From: Aporrectodea caliginosa
Lineage: Eukaryota; Annelida; Clitellata; Crassiclitellata; Lumbricidae
Assembly (NCBI GenBank): GCA_020284085.1
Contig: JACEVL010000484.1
Coordinates: 434,001 to 498,000, forward strand
Length of the DNA: 64,000 nt
Direction of reading: 5' to 3'
In this document: positions 44,698 through 55,752 of the stretch, one piece after another
Position numbering within the stretch: position 1 is the first letter of the stretch
Layout: each line of letters opens with the position of its first letter
Notes under the pieces: model-generated
What the model saw: the letters and a program-made list of their open reading frames with translations, nothing else
Database searches by the model: none
Told to the model about the DNA's origin: nothing
Translations under genes and position numbers: made by a program

Positions 44698-46002
44698 GGG
44701 TCATTGCATAATTACGTAACGCCGAAAATGACCATTTTTGACCGACCCACCCACCCTATAACACTTCGTAATGTTTCCCTAGACCCAACCACCCACCAAC
44801 CCCAGCGTTACTAGAGATGTAAAAAACATGTTTTTGGCGTTGAAATATTTCAATGAAATATTTCAGTTTTATTGAAATATTTCAGTTTTCTTTGAAACAT
44901 TTGAAATTATTTTTTTCTTTACATTTTACAACTAATTACAACCATAATAACAGTTTATTTATTTCTCTCATATTACATATTATATGCATTATTGTGTTAG
45001 TGATGACCATCCTCGAGATACTCAATTTATTTCTAATTACCTGTTTTTAAGAATGACTTTTATGAGAGTTACATTATATGTTGAAAAACATATTTTATTC
45101 ACCAAATGTCACAAATTACAGTTTGATCTAATAAAGTAGATGTTATTGTTCATTGTTATGCTTAACATTTATTATTAATCACTTGTTTTGTCATAAATGA
45201 AATAAATGTGATTTTAGCTAAATTCTGCTAGCCTAGGACACAGTCAATCGTATAGAATTCGAAACACTTTAGTGACTTTACAAGACAAATTATAAATCAC
45301 AAATACTATGTCAACTAGACTCAATAATAATCCGGCGAACAAAATTTTACAAAAGTTCTGGTCCAACTCAAGACATTGTGTCAATTTGTGTGCATCCAAT
45401 ACTTAAAAAAAACATGTTGTTTTTTTTGGTCATTGAAATATTTCAAAAAAAACTGTCAGAAATGAAATATTTCAAATGAAATATTTCACGCTCACATCAC
45501 TAAGCGTTACGTAACATAATAAAATATTAAATTCGTGTTTACCTCATGTTTACCATCAGCTTAAGCACGATGCCGCAGCAATGCAATAGAAATGACATTA
45601 AAATTAAAACTTAATGCTATATCCCTGCTGTTCTATGACAGCGTATTTTTAATTTACATGTATCCTCAGCTTTCCTTCAATGGCAGATAATATTCAAAAT
45701 AAGTTTGAACTTCGATTGCTTCATGACACTAATGATGACAGTGTATTAAACACTAACTTAGTGTTGATTTATACTATTGCATGTTTTTAGTTAAGTTTTA
45801 AATCAATGGCACGACGTTTGAACTTCGATCACATCATGTCTAGTGTCATTCGATGTTAATTTAAAATTCATTTATAGGCTAACTAAACTGTTGGTAAAAG
45901 CGTTATGAAACCTTCAGCTCCACACACCCACCCAACATTTCGTAATGTTTTCAAGGACGCCACCCACCCACCCTGAAGAGTTACATAATGGTGCAATGAC
46001 CC
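44698..46002. mobile_element. Inverted-repeat element interrupted by a hAT MITE
   Basis: GGGTCATTGCATAATTACGT at the left and TACATAATGGTGCAATGACCC (its inverse, 45982-46002) at the right. Inside each end are ACCCACCCA tracts and TTCGTAATGTTT. It is split by the element at 44812-45502. Confidence 0.7.
44812..45502. mobile_element. hAT-like MITE with GAAATATTTC palindromes
   Basis: TAGAGATG at the left and CATCACTA at the right, flanked by perfect 8-bp AGCGTTAC (44804-44811, 45503-45510). Several GAAATATTTC palindromes sit just inside each end; centre A+T-rich. Confidence 0.85.
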
Positions 46003-46027
46003 TTTTTTCAGTAAACCAGTACCATTG

Positions 46028-46205
46028 TGGCCGATTGGTTTGAGCGATCGGCCTGTAACATGGAGAGTTCGGGTTCGAGCTTCACCCGAGGCAGTTACTG
46101 TGTAGGGACCTTCAGCAAGCCCTTCACTCATAATTAATATTCTGTTATATGGTCATGTGCACTTCCGAACTTTGCAAGGAGAGCAATATCAAATGCAGTT
46201 GTTTA
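46028..46205 (+). mobile_element. tRNA-headed SINE type 2
   Basis: GGCCGATTGGTTTGAGCGAT (A-box region), GGGTTCGAGCTTC (B-box region), then the body TGTAGGGACCTTCAGCAAGC, which resembles the body of type 1. Second copy at 62748-62890. Confidence 0.7.
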
Positions 46206-46283
46206 TAAATCTTTGTGGGTAGATATCCAAGATATTATTTCTCAACACATACCTAAAGAAACCAAACATATACTAAAAGCTGG

Positions 46284-46345
46284 GAGTGCCTCTGAGTAGG
46301 TCTCTTGAAGAGGCGCTATATAAATTCTCGGAATGAATGAATGAA
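46284..46345 (+). repeat. CR1/L2-like 3' end with (AATG)n tail
   Basis: GGAGTGCCTCTGAGTAGGTC then TTGAAGAGGCGCTATATAAA and an AATGAATGAATGAA tail; only the extreme 3' end of the LINE is present. Confidence 0.75.
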
Positions 46346-46599
46346 AAGCAATGTTTGAATAAAGCAGTGCTAATCATCTGCAAGATTGTGGCCAAGACTT
46401 CCAGGCAGTAATGTCTACAGAGATATTTGTTTTCCAAAAATCAATTTCTAAATGATGTCTGGTTGAGTCATTGTAATTAGAAATTTATAGCATCACTTCA
46501 AGAAAACACTTATCAAAGGTGCTCTCTGCACTAGTCTATAAAATGTAATTAAGAACCAAAATATCACCAGTAAGCAAAACAGTGCAGAGATTTTGATTG

Positions 46600-46770
46600 T
46601 ACACCAACGTGCAGATGGCAATTGGTTTATTAGGGATATTCTCACTTACTTACTAGATGCGAAAAACGTTTCTTGTCAGGTTGCTATTTACTTTTTAACT
46701 GTGTCTGTACACCAAAGTGCAATTAGCAATTGGTTAATAAAGAATATACTTATTACTTACTTACTAAAGA
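46600..46770 (+). repeat. Duplicated element tail
   Basis: TGTACACCAACGTGCAGATG...GCAATTGGTTTATTA and TGTACACCAAAGTGCAATTA...GCAATTGGTTAATAA occur about 85 bp apart, each followed by CTTACTTACT. Looks like two 3' ends of the same LINE or SINE family side by side. Confidence 0.5.
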
Positions 46771-46849
46771 GGGACAATAGTCAAATGGTAACACTCTTGC
46801 TTGAAGAACAAACAGATCTTGAAAGACGTGGTTCGATACCCGTAGCCCA

Positions 46850-47928
46850 CTAGGTCGACTCAGCCTTCCATTCCCTAGGGAAGCTGTAAAATGAGTTCAA
46901 CAGGCAGCCAACACATGTTACTTACTGCAGTTTGTTAGTGAGCTTGTCAATAAACACAAATATATTGGAATAATCATCAGTTGCGGGCCGATGCACACAC
47001 ATGGAGCCAAACGAGTGGATTGCTACCTATAGTTGACAGATAGCATAATGTTCAGTCTCTGGATGAAGCTGCATCAATAGCGAGGAGCGACAAGTGGTAG
47101 CCAGATAACTTGGCACACGACAACACCACCATCCAGGGACTGACCACCATCCAGCAGTCCCTCACTAGTGAAAAGTATCTAACTTTCGCTCTTCAAGTTG
47201 CTGGATTCACGTAGAATAGATATTTGTTGCCTGCCAGTTGATATAATGGTCGACAACTCCAACTATTCGTGCCACTCCCCAATCCCCCATCCACCTAGAC
47301 GAAACTGCCCAGCTGCAGAAGGCATACATGGTCCACATACCCAGACTCAACTACACATCAGGAAGCCCCTCCCTGCTCATGCAGTCACATATTAGGTCAA
47401 GAATTTAAGAAACTTTGGTCCTAATATTGGGTCACCTTTCTCACAAAAATACTGTCATAAAACCAATTACCTTCTGCTGAATATACAATTGTGTTTATAT
47501 TTGTATTAGCTTGTTCCTGCTCAAACAACTGTTTTTAAATTCTGCTCGAGTCAGATTTCTTTTGACCAACAAGGTAGACGGCTCTAATGTTAATGACAAA
47601 AGTACTTGTCTGGAACACTTAGTGCACTTCTGCTCATCTAAGTCTAGCATGAAATTAAACTAGACTTTATAACAATCCAATTCAAAACACAGATTACAAC
47701 TCCAGAACTAAGAAGTCTTCAGCTGCGTCAGAGCCTAAAACAGACAAATATGGACATATTGACAACAGTAACCACAATTACAATTAAGTTGTTTCTACTC
47801 AGAATGACCTTCCCCTAGTACTGCATCTTCTTCTGGCTACAGATGCTACATACACCATTCGTATCAATATTTGTAAAATTCTCTTTAGCCAACACTGGAC
47901 TGGTAGCACTTCTGGTGCGTGTAAGCAT
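46850..47928. other. Intergenic stretch without recognised gene
   Basis: No coding region I can support. Short frames (for example + 47198-47395) lack any known domain. Confidence 0.5.
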
Positions 47929-47936
47929 GTATGTAT

Positions 47937-48874
47937 CAGTGATGGGCACACACTACTTAACTAGTAGTTAAAACTACTTCTTAACTACTTTCGAAATAAG
48001 TAGTTATAACTACTGTTTAACTACTTTAGATTACAAGTAGTTATAACTAGTTTTGATAACTACTAGTTAAGTAGGTAACTACTTTCCAAACTACTTTTCT
48101 AAAGTTAAGTTACGGTACAATGTATTAATGATTGATATTCAACACAAGTAATAAAAAGGTAAAAAAACAAATACCAAGTCACAAATCTAATTATAATGAA
48201 TTACTGCATAATTGTATCAAATAAACTAACATGGGATCGGACCTGCTACTGCTAGAACAGTAACAAAGGCCCAATTGTTATGACCGCTAAGATGTGTAAC
48301 TTACAAAGTCTGCAATTGCCAACTGTAGGCTAATAACGCTTAGTCTTAGAATATTGCATATGTTTAAAATTAACAGGTTGATTATATTTAGGCTACTAAA
48401 TGCTAGTAAATTTAAGAGGATGAAGAGGCTTGTCCGCTGGAACAGCTCTTTAAAAACCAGCCTGTCAAACAGTTTGTTCGACATTCTGCATCTTCTTGGG
48501 GTATGTATCCTGCCCGAAACTCCATAAAGACGTTCAACTAAGGGGATGATCGGGAGCATTGAATTGGCTTTCAGGTAAAAAGATTATAACTTGTGAAAAC
48601 GATGCAAGACAGGAGCACAAATTTCTAGTAACAAATTTATATAGCGCTATCACTTATAAATTTATAATGTCGTGGACAACCGTTACGTCCCTAAATAGGA
48701 CAAAATGTAGTTAATAAAATAGTGTAGTTATTAACTACAAACTACTTGATAAAAATAGTTATAACTATTTTTAAAACTACTTCTTTAAAAGTAGTTATAA
48801 CTACCAGATAACTACCTCTGTAGTAGTTATAACTACTAGTTAGTAACTACAGTAGTTAAAAGTGCCCATCACTG
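47937..48874. mobile_element. hAT-like element with GTAGTTATAACTAC arms
   Basis: CAGTGATGGGCAC at the left and GTGCCCATCACTG at the right, flanked by perfect 8-bp GTATGTAT (47929-47936, 48875-48882). Each arm of about 170 bp consists of AACTAC/GTAGTT units, many as the palindrome GTAGTTATAACTAC. The 560-bp middle has no transposase. Confidence 0.92.
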
Positions 48875-48974
48875 GTATGTATGTATGCACAAAGGTATCT
48901 GGACTTGGGTTTAGTGCATTCTAAGAACCCCTAAAGTGTGCTGTGAACAAGGCTAAGGCTGTCTGGCACAGGAA

Positions 48975-49170
48975 CTATTGGTTACAAACATAAACACTAA
49001 TGATGAGCTGCATTGGTTTCCCAGTCGCTTTTAGTACACTTGCGAACATGTGTAACATAAACATACATAAAACAGAATACAATTTCAGCTGATTTAAAAG
49101 AAACAGGGTCACAGGAAGACCGTTCCACAGGGATGGACCAACACAAGAAAGTGCATTGTTCCATTCCATT
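48975..49170 (-). pseudogene. CR1/L2-like LINE C-terminal scrap
   Basis: Minus strand: WNNALSCVGPSLWNGLPVTL, equivalent to the A-x-S-x-x-G-P-x-x-W-N-x-L-P block. Overlaps copy B of the mini-element. Confidence 0.6.
48994..49046. mobile_element. Palindromic mini-element, copy B (ends decayed)
   Basis: Core GATGAGCTGCATTGGTTTCC then CAGTCGCTTTTAGTACACTT matches copy A almost base for base; the inverted ends are eroded. Confidence 0.65.
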
Positions 49171-49486
49171 GGAATGTTATGCTATACAATAAATTGACCT
49201 GTTGTATATGGGTACAGTAGTCAATTGTTAATACATCAGCCACTTCAGGTCACTGGTTGAAATTCTAGTCATCATGTGCTAATGACTGTCTAGTTTCTGG
49301 ACTGCTGCTGTGAAGTCTGCTCATGCACAGACACACAGTGGTAAAATTGTTCACAGAGATGGAATATATGAGTTATCCCTACTTCTACCTTTAAAGTCAC
49401 TAATATTGGAACTGCAATGCCAAGACATGGCAAAACAGGACCTTTCAACAAAGCCCAAAAGACAATGTTCACATTGTTTTAGTAGT

Positions 49487-49714
49487 GGGGCGCGGTAGTG
49501 TAGGGGTATGTTCGGTGCCTTGCAGCTGGAGGGTTGCGGGTTCGAATCCACCTCAAGCCGCGGCGTAGGGACCCTGGGCAAGTCCTTCACTCGCAATTGC
49601 TCATGCGCTGCGGCGTGAAACTCCGATTCAGTGTCCGCGCTGTAGTCGGGAGCGCCTCTGAGTAGAAATCTTGAAGGGGGGCGCTATAACAAGTGCTCAT
49701 ACATACATACATAG
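49487..49714 (+). mobile_element. tRNA-headed SINE type 1 with (ATAC)n tail
   Basis: Full-length copy: GGGGCGCGGTAGTGTAGGGG, GGTTCGAATCC, GGGACCCTGGGCAAGTCCTT, CGGGAGCGCCTCTGAGTAG, GGCGCTATAACAAGTG, tail CATACATACATACATA. It ends about 50 bp before COMMD8 exon C (on the other strand, so in the intron 3' of that exon). Confidence 0.9.
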
Positions 49715-49764
49715 ACTCTGGAATAAGCAGATTAAATGTTAAGGAATTCATGAATGGTACTTAC

Positions 49765-49920
49765 TCGGTTGGCACCTTCTAGAGCTGCAAGTAGCTTGTT
49801 CAGTTCCTCAGGATTCATTTCAATAGAAGCAAGTTCACTTGAGCCACACTTGTTGATGTTTAAGTCCAGCATCAGTAGTGGCTGATGTATCATAGCAACT
49901 TTGTCACTTGCAACAGCCAA
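49765..49920 (-). CDS. COMMD8: COMMD8 internal exon C (COMM domain)
   Basis: 52 whole codons between acceptor TTTTAG and a perfect GTAAGT donor: LAVASDKVAMIHQPLLMLDL, NINKCGSSELASIEMNPEEL, NKLLAALEGANR. This is the body of the COMM domain, closely matching human LALSSDKIAALRMPLLSLHL. The open frame runs past the donor to a stop at 49732, but the strong donor and the human ending (NKVVLQLK) indicate one more tiny exon. Confidence 0.93.
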
Positions 49921-52900
49921 CTAAAAGAAATGCAGAAACAAAAAGAACACCTGGAAAAACAAACATTGCACAAAAGCCAAAGAGTCCTACTGAGATGAGC
50001 CTTACCCTACTCAAGTAATTAGAAAGGAGGTGATTATAATTGTAATCATAAGTGTACATTCATAAATGCCTCTAAAAAAACACCACAAGAGTTTCTTCCA
50101 ACCTGTCAACACAAGAACACATTCATAAGAGTAGTCTTCAACCACTGGTGAAACAAAGGCAGATAAAGGAAATAGTCAGTTCCAGAATGCGGGGCCAACT
50201 GCGGCGAAGCCACCACGTTGCACTGTGGAAGTACAGGACAGAGGAACAACCAGACCAACCTGTGTTGCAGAATAGAGAGATCTGTGGCCAAGTATGGATG
50301 ACCCTGAAATACACAGCTCCTCAAGATAGAATGGAGCACAATCCTGGTCACATGCCATCAACAATGGTGAAAGAGGCAGACACCGACAAGCTGTTGTCCT
50401 ATGACTTTCAAGCCATAGGACCAAACATGAGAATTCTTCAACGTAATGTCAAGAGTCTATCAAAGGGGCCATTTATACACAAAATCATCAGCACTATATA
50501 ATCCATCGGCAGAACATTGACGTCATCTGTCTGCAGAATATCCATATATCAGTTGAAACAGTGCAACAATACTTGATCAAAAGACTTAACCTAATGTCAT
50601 CAGCACTAGACCTACCCAAGGCCATCCAACATATGTGCCTTTAGGTGTGGCTGATGCCTGTGCAACTTTTTGGATGCAATTCGGGTGGGAGGATTCAGAA
50701 TTGGAAACATCTATGAGCCAATACCACCACATCACTCCTGTACTCAAATCACTCCACTGGCTCAAAATACCTGAATGAATACAATATAAAGTCATAATCA
50801 CTCACCTACAACACAGTTCAATCCCCTGAGCCCTCCTATCTCCATCATTGGTTCACGGTCCAACCACTTCAATCAACCCGTTCCACTTCCGCCTTAATTC
50901 TTCTCCACTCCTTCATCACCTCATCACTAACATTTTCAAATCACTCCATAGCCATACATGATACATGTAGCTGTCCCGCCTCTCTGAAACAAGTTCCCGC
51001 CAGTATTATGACATATATCTGATCCATCCTACAATCTCTCCACAAATCTTTCACTCAAAACTGATGAAATTCTTTTTTTTAAATCATTTTCACACCGAAA
51101 ATTATAAGAAATGATTTATGCATTTGTACTGACTTTAAGCTTAAAGATTACCATGAGAACAAACTAATTTCAAACAAATAAATGGTAGCTGCGTTACCCA
51201 TGGTACGGTACTGCGATACAGCACTTTGAATGCAACATCGTCAGGTATTTCGTCAAAATTTAACATTTTGTGACGGTGAAAATGAAAACCAATATAAAGT
51301 TCGTTGTCAGCGAACAAGACAAGATAATTACAGAACCTCTGAAACACTTTTGACATCTAAAACGTTGTTGAATGCAATGAATCCCAACAGCCACCATCTT
51401 TGTTTATTGCTAAGCTGGGAATAGTGGATTTTCTATGAAGGCCAATAAAAAACCGATAATCGGTTTAAATTCGGATTTCTACAATCGATATGCAAAAAAC
51501 GATGTTAACAACCTAAGATAATAAGATATGCGAGCTCCTTTTTTCATGCAGGGTTTAACAATGTTAATGTGGTTTTGTCGACCACACGTGTGCAAAATGT
51601 TAGGACATGAATATATTCATGTTCTCTATAGTATGTCTATGAGATGGTCATTTCAAATGCAAATGAGATTTATTCACAGTATTTTTAGTTAAGTTAAGTT
51701 CACAAAGAAGTTACATTTTGAATTTTATTGTTGGAATCAAAGGGTATTCAAATGGTCTTTTAATACTCGTTGATGTCAAAAATTCATTGAATTGATGAAT
51801 TATAACACCAATCATTTTTTTATAGTCACTGTGCTTGGGTAGGCACCTTATGCCTATCGTAATTGCGAGGTGGACTATATGGTTGTCCTGGTAGTCCAAT
51901 GACTTCATCGCACATGTATACTGATTTTGTTCACTACCTGGATGTATGCCAGATCAGTCTGGGACTAGTAATTACACCATCATCATCCATGAAGGCCCTG
52001 AACGGTTGGTCACATTAAAGTTCTGCCTAGTAACACCACTGGTGTGATATCCCAATATCGTAAAGCAAAGGTAATACGGTCTGAAGAAATATGCCAATCA
52101 GGCAAACTCATTAACCTTTTAACGACAAGATGCATTGGTTTCCCTTGTATACATTTTAGTATACACTTGTCATTAAAGGGTGAAAACAGAATTTCTTTAC
52201 GACTATATTACACATCATAAACTAACTTTGATTTTCCAATCAAAATCTTGGAGTATGGTCTCCGAAACCGAATTTGTAGCACATATTAGTGCTTGACGAA
52301 CATCATCACCTCGTACAGACAGTGCTTCCAAGATTGCTTCTTGATGCTTTGATGACAGATTAGACAAATATTCCAGAGCCTGAAATACAACCAAATGTTA
52401 AACTAATACTAAGCGAAAACCATTATTTATATTTTTCATGGTTGCGTTGACTGCATTAATTCTTAAGCCTGCTTAAAATTCATGCATTTTGTACAGTATT
52501 CAGATAAATATCAGGTACACACAACCTTCTTCTTCTCTAGGGGTTCTCGCACTGGAAGCGCTACTGATTGGCCACTGCTGAGCAGTGCTATATAAATTAA
52601 CAAATACAATACAATACAACACAATACACAACTGCCCTGCCATTTTTCAATTGGTCAACCTATAACAAGTTAACTGGTTCTCACGTGCTGTCGACTGGGA
52701 AATTATGGACCATGGACTTTTTTATTATGATGTTTTATTACAATAATTATTTCAATTGATGTAATCATCACTTGATGCCTTGGGCATTATGGTAACGGCA
52801 CTATAGAAGTTATTACATTACACTAAATAAGAATAGATTTGACTGCGTTATGCAACAGCAAGCCAGCATCGACCATCCTCTACTGGCAGAGCCTCAACTA

Positions 52901-55043
52901 GAGACTGACAAACGTCCATCCTCTCAGGGAGTGCCAGTTGTTGAGTGACGCCTTGTGCTGTGAATGCTTCATTCAGCTGTTATCATTCATTCATTCTGAC
53001 CAAATGTCAATGCAATATGGACCACGTTCATTGGCAGAAGGTGGCTGACCAGTGGTCACTTTCAAGCTATTTGCACGTCATTTAATAAAAAAAATAGGGG
53101 TGGGCAACGATTAAAATTTTAACTGAAATTAATCGCACGATTAAAATTTTTAATAACGCGATTAATTTTTAACGCATGTCACAATAGATAAAAAGTACAA
53201 CTACTCTACCGACTCTGAGTAGTTGTGCTGAACATGAGCTATATAAATGCTTGCAGTCAATAAACAAAAATCAAACATGCTTTTACTGTACTTGTTTTTA
53301 CTTTTTGGTTTTTACTTTAAAGTTTAAAGTTTAAACTGAGCGGTTTTATCAAGAATTGTTTTAGCGCATTTCTAGAAATAACTGGGCGCAGTGACAATCG
53401 CGTTAACTGCATTAAAAAATTTAATCGCATTAATTAATTAACGCATTAATCGCGTTAATAACGCGTTAAATGCCCAGCCCTAATAAAAAACAATTGCATC
53501 GAATAAAACTGCTGTGGTTAGGTATGGCTAATACAGTTTTCTGAGTGTGACCAATATTATTCAGGTCTGCAGCAAATCAAGAAAACAAAGAAGTTTTTAA
53601 AAATAAATTATGAACTTTTTTTCATAATGAACAGTGCTGCATAGAATAGAATAGAATATTCTTTATTGTAGGACCAATTGCAAACCACATTTTGGCTTAA
53701 ATGAAAGTTTAAAGGATTGCTTGCTCTATTTCTGGATTTAACAATTTATGCAGTCCATAGCATCATTTCTGCCACAGTGACTTTTCTTTGGTTGTTCATC
53801 CTGATGCAAACCCACTATTACAACTCCATCCTAGTAGGCCTGCCAACTAAATACTTCAGATCCTACCTCCAATGAGGAGAATTTGCACGGCAACCATTGC
53901 CCGGCGAAGATGGTGTCCCAAAACTTGATCATTTAAGAGTCTAGGGCTCAGTCACACTTCAACACAGATCTGCTGTTCACCTAAAACTTATTGGTGTGTT
54001 GTTGCATGTACTGACCCAACTTGATAAGACATCGGAACTCTGACCTTTGTTGATCTTTCAGCCATGCCAACTGAGCAGTTTACTATGCAATGTCAAAAAC
54101 CCCACAGACTCTCTCCTCAACTACAGATGTCAACGGCACGCTGTAAATTCCACTATTCAACTATCAAAGCCTCACTGAAAACCCCAAGTCCTTCTGAGAG
54201 TTTTGTGCTATAGGCAAGGACAAAAATGACCCCTCCCCTACTCATAAATGATATCTTTTTGACGGAAGTGACCATCATGTATTTTGCTGTAATTTGCCGT
54301 CCCTCGAAAAATGACGCTCTACACAGCGACCTATATCGCCTATACTTAAAGCCGGCACTGACCCCATTCATAGTTGCTTCCAGTCCTGATCAGTATGGTC
54401 TAGTGCAGTCCCGTCCTCAGTCTTGTCTTGACGACTGAGGCGGGAGAGAAACAGAAAAAATTACACCTGTTCTGTCCGTATCAGTCAAGGGATGGGAAAA
54501 GGTTCACTTCACTGTAAGGATTAGCATTACAGAAGGTTTATCAATATATACAACAATTATTCTACTCCTGTGCCAACCCATGATTCCACTGTAGTGTATT
54601 CTTACTTACTTAAATCTTACTTAAATTTGATATAGCACCAGTGAATTAGCATGTCACCCTGACATGGTTTTGTTGGCACAGAAATTTCTGAAAATTACAT
54701 TACAGCAACATAACTGAGCCAAATTGTATTCCAAAATCACAAAACCAGACTAAGACTACTAACAACATGCAGGTAAGTTGGAAAAATGAGAGTACTATGT
54801 GCGAACGTATGGAAACAAAGGATGAAACATGTTTGGGTCTGGTGTTTCAATTCTTTCCACGCATTCTTACATAGCTGTTCTAACCTGATCTCTTGACATT
54901 TTATTTCTAAAATGTTTAAGACAGAATGTTCTGGTGTCGAGTTTCACCTGCCACCATTCTTCCAGTGACAGAACTTCAGAAAAATCAGCAAAGAATACCG
55001 GCTGCTTTCTCTCACAAATTCCGTCCAACACTCCATGAACAAG
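49765..55043 (-). CDS. COMMD8: COMM domain-containing protein 8, partial gene (three internal exons)
   Basis: Subunit of the COMMD/CCDC22/CCDC93 Commander assembly that supports endosomal recycling of membrane proteins. Three exons in phase give 156 residues, of about 183 in human. The first carries LVHGVLDGICER, matching human [12 protein letters not shown]; the second ends in LQDFDWKIK, matching LQDFDWQVK, the start of the COMM domain; the third has SIEMNPEELNKLLAALEGAN, matching the human SIEMSREELQNLISSLEAAN. About 22 N-terminal and 6-7 C-terminal residues are missing and must lie on short exons I could not locate right of 55043 and left of 49765. Transcription is convergent with PPT1. 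Assignment is by family knowledge, with collinear similarity along the three exons. Confidence 0.9.
50106..50424 (-). pseudogene. CR1/L2-like LINE C-terminal fragment
   Basis: Minus strand, two frames: YLEELCISGSSILGHRSLYS, TSTVQRGGFAAVGPAFWN, the C-terminal G-P-A-F-W-N block. In the COMMD8 intron. Confidence 0.75.
50425..51060 (+). pseudogene. CR1/L2-like LINE, rearranged fragment
   Basis: GPNMRILQRNVKSLSKG then IDVICLQNIHISVETVQQ resembles the endonuclease start; after a gap, [18 protein letters not shown] and QYKVIITHLQHSS belong to the C-terminal domain, so the central part is lost. Confidence 0.65.
51262..51358. repeat. Dispersed repeat, second copy
   Basis: CATTTTGTGACGGTGAAAAT to AACACTTTTGACATCT, related to the copy upstream of PPT1 at 5069-5177, in the same orientation. 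Confidence 0.45.
52111..52180. mobile_element. Palindromic mini-element, copy C
   Basis: Ends TTAACCTTTTAACGACAAG and CTTGTCATTAAAGGG; core GATGCATTGGTTTCCC and TTTTAGTATACAC. It lies 47 bp beyond the donor of COMMD8 exon B, inside the intron. Confidence 0.6.
52227..52379 (-). CDS. COMMD8: COMMD8 internal exon B
   Basis: 51 whole codons between acceptor TTTCAG and donor GTTAGT: ALEYLSNLSSKHQEAILEAL, SVRGDDVRQALICATNSVSE, TILQDFDWKIK. The human counterpart has QLNSLHQETIMKCV...DEIKQALS...LQDFDWQVK. The LQDFDW segment opens the COMM domain. Confidence 0.92.
52540..52830 (+). repeat. Two LINE 3' ends in tandem
   Basis: TCGCACTGGAAGCGCTACTG...GCTATATAAATTAACAAATA with an ATACA tail (to about 52628), then TTGATGCCTTGGGCATTATG...CACTATAGAAGTTATTACAT, which matches the 3' end of the copy at 30120-30900. 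Confidence 0.65.
53095..53482. mobile_element. hAT-like MITE with TTAATCGCGTTAA arms
   Basis: TAGGGGTGGGCAACGATTAA at the left and GTTAAATGCCCAGCCCTA at the right. Flanks AAAAAAAA and ATAAAAAA fit an 8-bp duplication in an A-rich target. Subterminal ATTAATCGCG-type units. Confidence 0.7.
54885..55043 (-). CDS. COMMD8: COMMD8 internal exon A (N-terminal helical region)
   Basis: 53 whole codons between acceptor TTTATAG and donor GTTAGA on the minus strand: LVHGVLDGICERKQPVFFAD, FSEVLSLEEWWQVKLDTRTF, CLKHFRNKMSRDQ. Human COMMD8 reads [20 protein letters not shown] in the same place, then ...SEEWMHVL. This is the variable helical N-domain of COMMD proteins. Confidence 0.88.
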
Positions 55044-55752
55044 CTATAAACCAATAGCAAAGCACAAAATTATGTCAAAGACCACCAGCTTTATTTTGGA
55101 CATTAATTATGACATCATAATGGGCAAACTGTTAACCTAATCTAATATTTTAACTTCTACAGTGGTGCAAAGTGCATTCATAAACGGCACACCAAAACCC
55201 ATTTGCCAGTTTGGTAAATTCCAGGTCAATCCTGCAAAACAGAGAAAGCCTACAGAAAGAAATACGAAATTCGCAGGCCTAAACTAAAGATCAAGACGAG
55301 AAAATCTCAAATGCTATGCATTCCAGAAACTTTGCCCAACAACAAAAAAATTTCTCTTGCCTAGCACACTTTAATATTTTTATTCTTATGAATATTTGAA
55401 CCTCTTAGTTTGACAACTCAGCATGCTGATCACTAGAAAATCACAACACTCCTCAATTGAGTAACGTTTATTAAATCATCAATACTGACTCTTTTATAGC
55501 AGTTTTATAGCAATGTAGACCAAACCACACAGATCTCTTTAAATTCTGGCAATACAGAAAACTTTCAGTAAACAATGTTGCAGTTTACTTTTCCGAATTA
55601 ACACAGTACATATGCAGATGCATGCAAAAATGTCTTGTAATTTAACTGTAATTGTAAATTTATATAGTGCCACTTCAAGACAAATAAATCATACATTCAC
55701 AGGTGCTTCAGACAAGACAACAAAACACCAAGATCGATTAGAATGACTACTT

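Noticed and set aside
47198..47395. 65-codon Pro/His-rich + strand frame
   Set aside because: No recognisable domain, no splice or promoter context.
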